35,077 nucleotides of DNA from Undibacterium sp. (lineage in GTDB: Bacteria; Pseudomonadota; Gammaproteobacteria; Burkholderiales; Burkholderiaceae_D). The DNA lies in assembly GCF_030651495.1 (NCBI RefSeq), contig NZ_JAUSFI010000081.1, positions 1 to 35,077 of the forward strand, given 5' to 3'. The position numbers and the translations under genes were made by a program. Below, piece by piece: positions 15,424 to 24,273 of this stretch (its first letter is position 1; each line of letters opens with the position of its first letter). The notes beneath the pieces were generated by a model. That model made no database searches. It had not been told where the DNA came from and saw only the letters and a list, made by a program, of their open reading frames with translations.

Positions 15424-17064
15424 ATGCAGCTCAGTTCAGTACAGTTCAGCGCTCCGCTGCGCTTGGCCCGCCAGTTCCTGACCGGCTGGCGGCTGGCTGC
15501 TTTTTTGGTCTCGCTGATTACCCTGATCCCGCTGCTGGTGGTGCTGTTTTCGCTGTTTTCGCCTGAGCCTGAAATCTGGTATCACCTGCGCCACTACGTC
15601 TTGCCCGATTTGCTGGTAAATACGTTCTGGCTGGCGCTGGGCGTCGGCTGCGGCACCGGTTTTCTCGGTGTCAGCCTGGCCTGGCTGACGGCGGTCTGCG
15701 AGTTTCCCGGGCGGCGCGTGTTTTCCTGGGCGCTGATGTTGCCGCTGGCGATACCCGCCTATGTGGCCGCGTTCGTGAATATCGGCCTGTTTGATTTTAC
15801 CGGCCCGCTACAGACCGCCTTGCGTCTTTGGTTCGGCAGCAGCGCCTGGTTTCCGCCTATCCGTTCGCGCGGCGGGGTGATATTGGTGATGACGCTGGCG
15901 CTGTACCCGTATGTGTATCTGCTGGCGCGCAATGCCTTCATGACGCAGGGCAAGCGCGCGCTGGAAGTGGCGCAGTCGCTCGGCCTGAGCCGCGTCCGGG
16001 GTTTTTTTAAGGTCGCCTTGCCGCTGGCGCGACCCTGGATTTTTTCCGGCATGATGCTGGCGCTGATGGAGACGCTGGCCGATTTCGGTACCGTCGCGGT
16101 GTTTAATTACGATACTTTCACCACCGCGATTTACAAGGCCTGGTTTGGCCTGTTCTCATTATCGGCGGCGTCGCAGCTGGCCTCGATCCTGGTGCTGATG
16201 GTATTGTTGCTGGCGCTGGCCGAGCAATCCTGGCGCGGCACCAAGCGCTATCACGCTACCGGCAAATCGAATCAATCCAGATACCGCCTGAAACCGCTGA
16301 TGGCGTGGCTCAGTTGCGCGTATGCCGGGCTGATACTGGCACTGGCGTTTGCCTTGCCGGTCGGCCAATTGCTGGTCTGGTGTGTAGAAGTCTTTGCCGA
16401 AGATTTTGACAGCCGCTACCCTTTGTTTGTCCTGCACTCGGTCATGCTGTCGGGCATGGCGGCATTGCTGGTGATCGTCGCCGCGCTGTTGCTGGCGTAT
16501 AGCCTGCGCCTGTACAGCGACTGGCCCACGCGTTTCTTTGCCCGCCTGTCGACGCTGGGTTACGCCATCCCCGGCACGGTATTGGCGGTCGGCGTCTTCA
16601 TCCCCGTGGCATGGCTGGACAACCAGCTGATCGCCTGGCTCCAGCCCTGGCTCGGCGGCGGCGCCATCTTGCGCGGCACCCTGACCGTGATGCTGCTAGC
16701 TTACGTCGCCCGTTTTCTGGCGCCCGGTTTTAACGCGATCGACAGCGCCATGCAGCGCATCACGCGCAGCCAGGAAGAAGCCGCGCGCGGCATGGGGCTG
16801 AGCGGCTGGCGCCTGTTTTTGCGGATACACTTGCCGCTGCTGCGCGGTGGCATATTCAGCGCCGCCATGCTGGTGTTTGTCGATGTCATGAAAGAGATGC
16901 CGATCACGCTGATGACCCGCCCGTTTGGCTGGGATACCCTGTCGGTGCGGGTCTTTGAAATGACCTCGGAAGGGCAGTGGGAGCGCGCCGCCTTGCCTGC
17001 CGTGGCGCTGGTCATTGCCGGCCTTATCCCGGTCATCCTGCTGACCCGCCAGACTGAACATTGA
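15424..17064 (+). CDS. fbpB: Fe(III) ABC transporter, permease
   Basis: 546 residues, two fused BinB-type permease domains giving about 12 membrane segments in the inner membrane. Each half carries an EAA-like coupling loop: EVAQSLGLSRVRGFFKVALPLARP (near residue 180) and EEAARGMGLSGWRLFLRIHLPLLRG (near 455). FbpB/FutB-class iron permeases have exactly this fused layout. The ATG at 15424 follows the binding-protein stop with a GTG at 15421 as an alternative; neither has a clear Shine-Dalgarno, consistent with translational coupling. Its end overlaps or abuts the ATPase gene start. Confidence 0.92.
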   Translation: MQLSSVQFSAPLRLARQFLTGWRLAAFLVSLITLIPLLVVLFSLFSPEPEIWYHLRHYVLPDLLVNTFWLALGVGCGTGFLGVSLAWLTAVCEFPGRRVFSWALMLPLAIPAYVAAFVNIGLFDFTGPLQTALRLWFGSSAWFPPIRSRGGVILVMTLALYPYVYLLARNAFMTQGKRALEVAQSLGLSRVRGFFKVALPLARPWIFSGMMLALMETLADFGTVAVFNYDTFTTAIYKAWFGLFSLSAASQLASILVLMVLLLALAEQSWRGTKRYHATGKSNQSRYRLKPLMAWLSCAYAGLILALAFALPVGQLLVWCVEVFAEDFDSRYPLFVLHSVMLSGMAALLVIVAALLLAYSLRLYSDWPTRFFARLSTLGYAIPGTVLAVGVFIPVAWLDNQLIAWLQPWLGGGAILRGTLTVMLLAYVARFLAPGFNAIDSAMQRITRSQEEAARGMGLSGWRLFLRIHLPLLRGGIFSAAMLVFVDVMKEMPITLMTRPFGWDTLSVRVFEMTSEGQWERAALPAVALVIAGLIPVILLTRQTEH

Positions 17065-17072
17065 AAATAATA

Positions 17073-18164
17073 ATGACTACTTCCTTGCCTCTTGATACCG
17101 TCCTGACGCTCCATGACGTGTCGCACGCCTATCCGCAAACAGCCAATCAGGCAGCTACTCAAACAGCTACATTTTCGCAGCTCAGTTTTACGCTCGCCAA
17201 AGGCCAGATCGGCTGCCTGCTAGGGCCATCCGGCTGCGGCAAAACCACGGCCTTGCGTTGCATCGCCGGCTTTGAAAATGTCAACAGCGGCAGCATCCAC
17301 CTGAATGGCAAACTGGTCAGCAGCGCCGCTTTTCACCTGCCTGCCGAGCGGCGGCAGATCGGCATGGTGTTTCAGGATTACGCCCTGTTCCCGCATCTGA
17401 ATGTCGCAAAAAACGTTGCCTTTGGCTTACATCAACTGGAGCGCAGCCAGCGCCAGAAGCGTGTCGATGAATTGCTGGACGTGGTCGGCTTGCAGGGATT
17501 TAAAAAATCCTATCCGCATGAGCTGTCCGGCGGCCAGCAGCAGCGCGTCGCGCTGGCCAGGGCGCTGGCGCCGAAGCCGGATTTGTTGCTGCTCGATGAG
17601 CCGTTCTCGAATCTGGATGTGGACTTGCGCGAACGCCTGGGGCTGGAGGTGCGCGAGATTCTCAAGCAGCAAAATGCCACGGCTATTTTAGTCACGCACG
17701 ACCAGCATGAGGCGTTTGCGATTGCCGACGAGATCGGCGTGATGTACCAGGGCCAGATCCAGCAATGGGACAGCGCCTACCGGATTTATCATGAGCCGGC
17801 GAATCGCTTTGTCGCCGATTTTGTCGGCGAGGGCGTGTTCATGCCGGGCAAGGTGCTGGCCCACGATGCCATCGAGATCGAATTAGGTGTGGTCGGCGGC
17901 CAGATGCCGCGCGATTGCTGCCTCGGTTGCACGGTCGATGTCTTGGTGCGGCCCGATGACGTGGTGCACGATGACCGCAGCGCCTTGCAGGCCAAGGTAG
18001 TCGCCAAGGCCTTCCGCGGGGCCGATTTTTTATACACGCTGGAACTCGCCAGCGGGATGCGCCTGCTGTCGCTGGTACCGAGTCACCACAACCACGCCAT
18101 CGGCGAAAAGATCGGCATCAAGCTAGAGATCGACCACGTGATCGCATTTCACACGCAGGCCTGA
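17073..18164 (+). CDS. fbpC: Fe(III) ABC transporter, ATP-binding protein
   Basis: 363 residues from the ATG at 17073; a TTG at 17061 in the same frame would overlap the permease stop. Walker A GPSGCGKTT at residues 51-59, Q-loop in GMVFQDYALFPHL, signature LSGGQQQR at 151-158, Walker B LLLLDEP with D175 and E176, and H-loop LVTHDQHEA. A C-terminal regulatory domain (about residues 240-363, TOBE-like, VDVLVRPDDVV) is typical of FbpC/FutC. The protein drives iron uptake together with the binding protein and permease immediately upstream. Confidence 0.93.
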   Translation: MTTSLPLDTVLTLHDVSHAYPQTANQAATQTATFSQLSFTLAKGQIGCLLGPSGCGKTTALRCIAGFENVNSGSIHLNGKLVSSAAFHLPAERRQIGMVFQDYALFPHLNVAKNVAFGLHQLERSQRQKRVDELLDVVGLQGFKKSYPHELSGGQQQRVALARALAPKPDLLLLDEPFSNLDVDLRERLGLEVREILKQQNATAILVTHDQHEAFAIADEIGVMYQGQIQQWDSAYRIYHEPANRFVADFVGEGVFMPGKVLAHDAIEIELGVVGGQMPRDCCLGCTVDVLVRPDDVVHDDRSALQAKVVAKAFRGADFLYTLELASGMRLLSLVPSHHNHAIGEKIGIKLEIDHVIAFHTQA

Positions 18165-18226
18165 GTGCATAGCGTGTATGGCGTGCTTTCTGGTCTGGTG
18201 CGAGGTCATTGTAAAATTGAAAATGA

Positions 18227-18306
18227 GGCCGGCCGGACGCGCATATCCCATGCGCCTTGCAGGCCAGGCAGGCTGGAAACCCGCATGGACTATGCGCGCC
18301 GGGCTA
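18227..18306. repeat. palindromic intergenic repeat, copy B
   Basis: An 80-bp imperfect palindrome: arm GCGCATATCCCATGCG (18239-18254) against CGCATGGACTATGCGC (18282-18297), with two mismatches, and a loop containing CTTGCAGGCC and a small hairpin. Read in reverse it aligns with the flanks of the IS110-family element (341-387 joined to 2090-2111) with one or two short gaps. It sits in the 227-bp gap between the iron operon and the MCP-like gene. Confidence 0.8.
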
Positions 18307-18391
18307 GGGTGCTTTGGGTTTTTGCATAGCCCGTAAGCTGTCAATGATCGTCACGTAGCGTGCCGCATGGCGATCCCTGCATCAAACCCGC

Positions 18392-19084
18392 CTAAGCGAT
18401 CACGTTTTTTAATGCCTTAAAAGCGAGCAGGTCAATTCTTCCGGTGATATCCGATAAAGCGCGTGCCACTACCGAAAACTCACGTCCGGCACCACCGGCA
18501 TGGGCAGCAATGATTTGCGCATTCATCGATACGATGTTGGCCTCTTTTGAAATGGACTGTATGTTGCTCATCAGTTCAACCGTCTGGCGCTTACTTCTTT
18601 CGGTATGGCGGATTAATTCTTCCTCATACACCAGGGTAATTTGATTGAACAGGGCAAGCATCGGGTTTGCGCTTTTGATGAGCTGCTTCAGTAGTTCTTT
18701 CGCGTCTCTGGCGTTGGCCGTAATCGCACGCAGCGTGCGCTGAGCCAGCGCGATAAAAGTGCTTATTTTTTCATGACCTTGCGAGGGGCCATAGTACGCC
18801 GCATGCAGTTGTTCGGAAAAGACGCCAGGTAAGGTGCGATTTCCCTCGATGAGTATCTTATGGGCATCGCTCAGTATCCCCAGCGCCGTCTGCGCTTCCG
18901 CGATGGCACCATCTTCATCAATGGAGGCCAGCACCGCAAACAGGATAACGCGCTGAGACGTTACGCGACGGCGCCCAGAGAGGTTGATCAGGGTGCCGTA
19001 TACTTCACTCGATACAGGCAGGCGATTTATTTTAATGTCGCTCACAGATGCGGTGGTCAGGTCGTGCTGAGTAAGCGTGCTCAT
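18392..19084 (-). CDS. soluble MCP-like signalling protein
   Basis: 230 residues from the ATG at 19084, which has AAGGGA 8 bases upstream. No transmembrane segment is seen. The C-terminal third contains a chemoreceptor-like hairpin tip: VELMSNIQSISKEANIVSMNAQIIAAHAGGAGREFSVVARALSDITGRID, which matches the conserved E-A-x-x-I-x-x-L-A-x-N-A-A-I-E-A-A-R-A-G-E-x-G-R-G-F pattern with changes at several positions. The domain is short (under 60 residues) compared with a full MCP signalling domain, which runs to 200 or more. The N-terminal 170 residues are unassigned and helical in character. It may be a regulator of a chemosensory-like array or a degenerate receptor. Confidence 0.68.
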   Translation of the reverse strand: MSTLTQHDLTTASVSDIKINRLPVSSEVYGTLINLSGRRRVTSQRVILFAVLASIDEDGAIAEAQTALGILSDAHKILIEGNRTLPGVFSEQLHAAYYGPSQGHEKISTFIALAQRTLRAITANARDAKELLKQLIKSANPMLALFNQITLVYEEELIRHTERSKRQTVELMSNIQSISKEANIVSMNAQIIAAHAGGAGREFSVVARALSDITGRIDLLAFKALKNVIA

Positions 19085-19219
19085 ATCGATTCCCTTCAAA
19101 AGAGTAGTTGCTGCAATGCAATAAGCATGATATGTGCCAGCGCAGGAAGGCCGGTTTCCTGATCGCCAACGCCCGCTCACTGGTCTTTGCGGAGGGCGCG
19201 CAGGGTGCGCCGTGTGTGA

Positions 19220-19283
19220 TTAAAATAGTGCGACGCACCATTTAATCGGCTTGTGATGGTGCATCCAGCTTAAAAATAGTGCG
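19220..19283. repeat. direct and inverted repeats upstream of the exonuclease gene
   Basis: TTAAAATAGTGCG (19220-19232) recurs as TTAAAAATAGTGCG (19270-19283). Between them GCACCAT (19235-19241) and ATGGTGC (19256-19262) are inverted with a 14-base spacer. This falls in the gap between two divergent genes and could be an operator; no known regulator is assigned. Confidence 0.4.
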
Positions 19284-19362
19284 TGCGGCGTCGTCGTCTG
19301 ATCGCCGTGGTATTTCCACTTCTTGGATGTTCCTTTGCACGGTATTTTGCTATCATCTTGCC

Positions 19363-19962
19363 ATGACTACTGATGATGAAATCCACCTCCCGCCCGAACT
19401 CCCCGCTTACCCTGGCATCCGATTTAACGATATCTGTCTGGTGCGTTCACCGGCAGATGCTGAGCGTGCCTATACGGCATTGACATCGGCCGATGTGCTG
19501 GGTTTTGATACCGAATCCAAGCCCGTATTTTTTAAAGGGCAGCAATCGGATGGCCCGCACCTGATCCAGCTCGCGACCGATACGCAGGTGTTTTTATTTC
19601 CCATATTACAAATTATTAATACCGAAGCGGTCAAGGAAGTGCTGGAATCGCGCCATATCCTGAAAGTGGGGTTTGGCCTGGGCGACGACAATAAGCGCCT
19701 GCATGCCAAGCTCAGCATCAAGCTGGAAAACGTCCTGGATTTGTCGCGCGCCATGCGCGAGAGCAGACATCGCGATATGGGGGCGAAAGCCGCCGTAGCC
19801 AAATTCTTTGGCATGAAGCTGCAAAAATCCAAAAAAACCTCCACCTCCAACTGGGCTAACGTCGCCTTGAGCGAGCGCCAGATGCAATACGCCGCCGATG
19901 ATGCGCAAGTGGCGCTGCTGGTGTACCGCAAGTGGCTGGGGCTCAAGAGCAGCAAGGGGTAA
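19363..19962 (+). CDS. 3'-5' exonuclease (DEDDy, RNase D/WRN-like)
   Basis: 199 residues. The three exonuclease motifs are visible: LGFDTESK (Asp and Glu of motif I), LKVGFGLGDDNKRL (motif II) and QMQYAADDAQVALLVYRKW with Tyr-x3-Asp of motif III, so this is a DEDDy enzyme. Proteins of this size with only the exonuclease domain act on RNA or DNA ends; the substrate is not known. The ATG at 19363 was chosen because upstream sequence (from 19279) is not typical protein and contains Cys-rich stretches. There is no strong Shine-Dalgarno. It is divergent from the MCP-like gene and 77 bp upstream of the S9 peptidase. Confidence 0.83.
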   Translation: MTTDDEIHLPPELPAYPGIRFNDICLVRSPADAERAYTALTSADVLGFDTESKPVFFKGQQSDGPHLIQLATDTQVFLFPILQIINTEAVKEVLESRHILKVGFGLGDDNKRLHAKLSIKLENVLDLSRAMRESRHRDMGAKAAVAKFFGMKLQKSKKTSTSNWANVALSERQMQYAADDAQVALLVYRKWLGLKSSKG

Positions 19963-20039
19963 ACAACATTCGTGCAACTGTCTTGAACTCTTGTCAATAC
20001 TAAGAGTCACAAGCTGCATCACCACTTCCAAGAGAAAAA

Positions 20040-23000
20040 ATGCGCCCATCCCCCACTATGCGTTTCCTCACCGCAGCCGGTTTGTTCAGTCTAGTGGGTG
20101 GCATGGCGCAGGCGGCGAGCACGCCGGCATCGCCCGCTACCGCAGAATTGCCCGCGCCATTAGCCGCAGAATTACCCCGCCCCGCCAAAAAGCCCATCAG
20201 CCACGACGTGTATGCCAACTGGCGCAGTATTGCCGGCAGCGTGCTGAGCCGCAATGGCAGTTGGGTCGCCTACGCGCTGGTGGCGCAGGAGGCGGATGGC
20301 GAAGTCGTCGTCAGGCATCTGGCCGACGGGCGCGAATGGCGCGCGCCACGCGGCAGCGCACCGGCATTTAGCGCCGACGGCCGCTATCTGGCATTTGCCA
20401 TCCAACCCACCAGAGCCGAACTCGATCAAGCTAAAAAAGAAAAGAAAAAGGGCGATGATTTACCCAAGCCAGGCGCCGGCCTCATGGATCTGGCCAGTGG
20501 CAAGGTCGATCTCATCGCGCGGGTAAAAAGCTATGCCTGGCCGGAGCAGGGCGCGAGTGTTCTGGCGCTGCTTTTAGCGCCGCTAAAAGAAACCAAGGAT
20601 GCCAAAGAGAATAACAAGGACGACAAAAAAGAAGCGAATAAAAAAGACGGCAGCAAGAAAAAAGAACCCGGCACCGAGCTGCTCGTGCTTGATGCCAGCA
20701 ACGGTACGCGCACCAGTATTCCGGATGTGGCAGAGGTAGTCTGGGCCAAAAATGGCAAGCTGCTGGCGTATGCCGTCTCGGTTAAAGATGCGACAAAAAC
20801 GGATAAAAAATCGGATGAAAAACCTGACAACAAGCCTGACAACAAAGCCGCCGAATCAGCACGTGAAGGCGTGTATTTATTTAATCCGCTCGATGCCAGT
20901 GTGCGACCGCTGCTGGCCGGTACAGGGCATTATAAGAACCTGATTTTTGACGACGCGGGCCAACAGCTCGCCTTTGTCAGCAACCGCGATCAACTGCAAA
21001 AGAGACGCCAGGAGCAAGAGGCCAGCGCCGACAAAACTGCTGAAAAAGAAGTCAAAAAAGAACCCGAGCTAGAGCCCCTGGCGTTCAGCCTGTTTTACTG
21101 GCGCGACGGCGATACAGACCGCTATGGCAGCGCCAAAGTTGCCGCCAATACCGAGACGCCAGGCATGCCGGCAGGCTGGTCCGCCAGCGAGCACGCCGAG
21201 ATCAGTTTTAGCCAAGATGGCCAACGGCTGTTCTTTGGCACGGCTGAGCTGCCTAAGCCCGCCGCCAAAGAGGCGCCAGAGCCGATCAAAGTCGATCTCT
21301 GGCACTGGAAAGACCCAGAGCTGCAATCGATGCAAAAGGTCAAGGCCGAGCAAGAAAAGCAGCGCAGTTACCGCGCCGTATTGCATCTGCCCGCGCTGCG
21401 CCTGGTCCAGCTTGCCAACAAGGAGATACCGCAAGTCATCGTCAATGACAACCCGCGCTTTGCCATGGGCAGCAGCGATCTGCCTTACCAGATGCTGCAA
21501 TCCTGGGATGCCCTGTATCAAGACGCCTACGCGGTCGATTTGCAAACCGGTGCGGCGCGCTTGCTGGCCAAAAAATTGCGCTTCGCCCCCACGCTGTCGC
21601 CGGCCGGCAAATACCTGCTCGCGTTCGATGCCGCCAGCAGCGGCTGGGTCACTTGGGCCAGCAAAGATGGCGCGCAAAGCCGCCTGACCGACAAGCTTAA
21701 CGTGCGCTTTGAAGACCTCAGCAAAGACACCCCAGAACCGCGAGTAGCCTACGGTTTTGCCGGCTGGACTGCCGACGATGCCAGTGTTGTCATCTATGAT
21801 CAGTTTGATCTGTGGGACATCAATCCGCTGACGCACGCCAGCCGTAATCTGACGGCAGGATTTGGCCGCAAGAATAAGCTGGAGCTGCGTTTTGTTAAAC
21901 TCGATCTCGATGCCAAAGAAGCGCTGAGAGCGCAGAAACCCGTGCAAAGCGAAGAGCCCGCCATCCCCGAAACCAAGGCCTTGCCGACCGAGCCGTGGAT
22001 ACTCTCCGCCACGCACGAAGCGAGCCGCGCCAGCGGCTACTACCGGCAAGATCCACAAGGCGGTGCGCCGCTACAACTGATCCATGCCGATAAAATGATC
22101 AGCGGCTTGATCAAGGCCAGACAAGCCGATAGGGTGCTGTTTACCCAGCAGAGTTTTACCGAGTTCCCCGACCTGTGGAGTGGCGATCTGCGCCTGCACG
22201 CGGTGCAAAAAATCAGTGCCGCCAATCCGCAGCAAAGCCATTACAACTGGGGCCGCCAAGAGATCATCGAATACACCAGCGCCGACGGAAAAAAACTCAA
22301 GGCGCTGCTGGCCAAGCCAGAGAATTTTGACCCGGCCAAAAAATATCCGATGATGGTCTACATCTACGAAAAGATGTCCGACAACCTGCATAAATATATC
22401 CCGCCCGCACCGGCACAAAACATCAATGTCACGCGCTATGTCAGCAACGGCTATATCGTGCTGCGCCCGGACATCGTGTACCAGACCGGCTACCCCGGCA
22501 AAAGCGCGATGCGTACCGTGCTGCCGGCGATACGGCAAGTGATCGCCAAAGGTTATGTCGACCCCAAGCGCGTCGGCATCCAGGGGCATAGCTGGGGTGC
22601 CTACCAGATCAATTACCTGATCACGCACAGCAATACCTTCCGCGCTGCCGAAGCCGGTGCCGCGATGGCCGACATGGTCAGTGGCTACGGCGGCATACGC
22701 TGGGGCACCGGCATGAGCCGCGCCTTTCAGTATGAAAAACAGCAAAGCCGCATCGCCGGTACGCCGTGGGACAGCACCGCCAAGTTCATAGCAAATTCAC
22801 CGATTTTTGCGGTCGATAAAGTCCAGACTCCTTACCTGACGATTCATAACGATGAAGATGACGCGGTGCCGTATTATCAGGCGATAGAGTTTTTTACCGC
22901 CTTGCGCAGGCTAGGCAAGGAAGCTTACTGGTTTAACTACAACGGCGAAAAGCACGGCCTCAAGGAGCGCGACAACATGAAGCATTACACGGTCCACATG

Positions 23001-23126
23001 AGCGAGTTTTTTGATCACTATCTGCTAGGCAATGCGCGGCCGGAGTGGATGACAACACCGGTACCGTATCTAGAAAGAGGCAAGCGCGACGTGATGGAGC
23101 AGTTCAAGACTTTGACGCTGAAGTAA
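20040..23126 (+). CDS. secreted S9 (prolyl oligopeptidase family) serine peptidase
   Basis: 1028 residues. Signal peptide residues about 1-25 (cleavage after AQA). The C-terminal alpha/beta hydrolase has S851 in GHSWGAY, D940 in HNDEDDAVP and H972 in GEKHGL, a complete catalytic triad; the N-terminal 600 residues form the beta-propeller. Long lysine/aspartate-rich insertions lie at about residues 181-218, 250-280 and 325-345 and break up the propeller. S9 enzymes cut oligopeptides after proline or act as acyl peptidases; the exact specificity is not clear. AAGAGA precedes the ATG; a second Met at residue 7 is an alternative start. The protein is exported to the periplasm or outside. Confidence 0.88.
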   Translation: MRPSPTMRFLTAAGLFSLVGGMAQAASTPASPATAELPAPLAAELPRPAKKPISHDVYANWRSIAGSVLSRNGSWVAYALVAQEADGEVVVRHLADGREWRAPRGSAPAFSADGRYLAFAIQPTRAELDQAKKEKKKGDDLPKPGAGLMDLASGKVDLIARVKSYAWPEQGASVLALLLAPLKETKDAKENNKDDKKEANKKDGSKKKEPGTELLVLDASNGTRTSIPDVAEVVWAKNGKLLAYAVSVKDATKTDKKSDEKPDNKPDNKAAESAREGVYLFNPLDASVRPLLAGTGHYKNLIFDDAGQQLAFVSNRDQLQKRRQEQEASADKTAEKEVKKEPELEPLAFSLFYWRDGDTDRYGSAKVAANTETPGMPAGWSASEHAEISFSQDGQRLFFGTAELPKPAAKEAPEPIKVDLWHWKDPELQSMQKVKAEQEKQRSYRAVLHLPALRLVQLANKEIPQVIVNDNPRFAMGSSDLPYQMLQSWDALYQDAYAVDLQTGAARLLAKKLRFAPTLSPAGKYLLAFDAASSGWVTWASKDGAQSRLTDKLNVRFEDLSKDTPEPRVAYGFAGWTADDASVVIYDQFDLWDINPLTHASRNLTAGFGRKNKLELRFVKLDLDAKEALRAQKPVQSEEPAIPETKALPTEPWILSATHEASRASGYYRQDPQGGAPLQLIHADKMISGLIKARQADRVLFTQQSFTEFPDLWSGDLRLHAVQKISAANPQQSHYNWGRQEIIEYTSADGKKLKALLAKPENFDPAKKYPMMVYIYEKMSDNLHKYIPPAPAQNINVTRYVSNGYIVLRPDIVYQTGYPGKSAMRTVLPAIRQVIAKGYVDPKRVGIQGHSWGAYQINYLITHSNTFRAAEAGAAMADMVSGYGGIRWGTGMSRAFQYEKQQSRIAGTPWDSTAKFIANSPIFAVDKVQTPYLTIHNDEDDAVPYYQAIEFFTALRRLGKEAYWFNYNGEKHGLKERDNMKHYTVHMSEFFDHYLLGNARPEWMTTPVPYLERGKRDVMEQFKTLTLK

Positions 23127-23201
23127 CGCTTTTTAGTAACTTTAGTAACTTTGGTAATTTTGGCAACTAATGAGCCTACTATATCAGCACTGTTTTGATG
23201 C

Positions 23202-23223
23202 CCTCTCCCGCAAGCGGGAGAGG
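23202..23223. terminator. hairpin terminator between convergent genes
   Basis: CCTCTCCCGC-AA-GCGGGAGAGG, a perfect 10-bp stem, 75 bases after the S9 peptidase stop and 25 bases after the PEP-CTERM stop on the other strand. Hairpins of this sequence type are common between convergent genes in proteobacteria. A TAGTAACTT-like tandem tract precedes it (about 23133-23167). Confidence 0.65.
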
Positions 23224-23248
23224 TGTGATGAAATGTGATGGGTAAGAA

Positions 23249-24022
23249 TTATGCCTGGCTGTGCTTACGCAGCGCAGCCAAGCCAAGCAGGCCTATCCCG
23301 AATAAGGCTAGCGAAGCTGGCTCAGGAACGTCCGTCCCAGGAAAAACTTCGATGGCGCTACCTTGTACCCCCACGGTAAATCCGTTCCAGAATTCATCCG
23401 TCTTGCTTCTCCAGGTAACGGTATCAAATGCGCCAGTAAAGCGCAGCGCACCATGCGGTTCAGATCCGCCGACGCCGTTGCTGTTGAGCTGGTACTCAAA
23501 CACCCCGCCGCCAAGATCAACCACTACCTTGCTGGCACCGCCGCAACCCCAGTAACCGCAAGCATTGCCGTCCACGCCGCCAAGGCTGAGCAGCTCAAAA
23601 TCCTGATCGAAGGCATAGCCGTTGCCATTAAGGCTAACGAAAGCGAACACAGGATTGGCCACGGCTTGGGAGAATTTCAGGGTCTGGCTGCCGGCATGAC
23701 TTAAGGCAATGATGTCGGAACCGGTTGGCCGATTGTCGACCGTGGTACTGGTATATGGTGAAGTTGAGCCCGAGCCGCCGGTCCAATAATCGGTTCCACC
23801 TCCGGTGTTATAAAAGCCGATCCCATTGGTATTGGTATAGGTAACGCCTATCGTGGTAGTGCCGGTAGTAATTAACCCCGTACCTTCAAAACCCGCCGTT
23901 ACTGGAGTAGAGCCTATCCAATCCGTCCAAAAAATCGGCGCTGCACTAACGCTGGCACTGGCAATCCCGAGAGAAAGTGCCGCAACAGCCGAAAATGTCT
24001 TGTTGAACCATGTGCGTTTCAT
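23249..24022 (-). CDS. PEP-CTERM sorting-signal protein
   Basis: 257 residues from the ATG at 24022, which has GAGGAG at good spacing. Signal peptide residues 1-28 (cleavage near VSA). The last 26 residues (232-257) are a PEP-CTERM signal: VPEPASLALFG, a hydrophobic helix, then the basic RKH. Such proteins are exported and processed by exosortase (EpsH type), often with exopolysaccharide. The central part is Gly/Thr/Ser/Asn-rich with FSQAVANPVFAFVSLNG near residue 140, typical of the group; the exact role is unknown. No exosortase gene is in this window. Confidence 0.9.
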   Translation of the reverse strand: MKRTWFNKTFSAVAALSLGIASASVSAAPIFWTDWIGSTPVTAGFEGTGLITTGTTTIGVTYTNTNGIGFYNTGGGTDYWTGGSGSTSPYTSTTVDNRPTGSDIIALSHAGSQTLKFSQAVANPVFAFVSLNGNGYAFDQDFELLSLGGVDGNACGYWGCGGASKVVVDLGGGVFEYQLNSNGVGGSEPHGALRFTGAFDTVTWRSKTDEFWNGFTVGVQGSAIEVFPGTDVPEPASLALFGIGLLGLAALRKHSQA

Positions 24023-24200
24023 CTTAAATCTCCTCATTGGATGGTCTTGAGTGCAGCTTTGATCATTAGAAAATGAATGTACAAAACCACGCATAAACCA
24101 TACCCGATAAAAATAGCTTGATAAATCAAAGCCTTATATTTGAGGGGACGTATTTGGACGTGTAAATGTAAAAAAAATCGACGTAATCATTCTTGTACTC

Positions 24201-24224
24201 AATATTTATAGGAATATTTATAGG
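24201..24224. repeat. 12-bp tandem repeat
   Basis: AATATTTATAGG occurs twice in a row and a third partial copy (AATATG) follows. It lies in the A/T-rich stretch upstream of the PEP-CTERM gene and downstream of the small Cys-rich gene's stop. Confidence 0.6.
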
Positions 24225-24273
24225 AATATGTATACGTGTTAAATAAACGATCGAATGAAGGGCTGTGATCAAC

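Noticed and set aside
19235..19262. NtrC-type enhancer site (TGCACC...GGTGCA)
   Set aside because: The half-sites resemble NtrC half-sites, but the 14-base spacing is too wide for the NtrC pattern and no sigma54 promoter follows.
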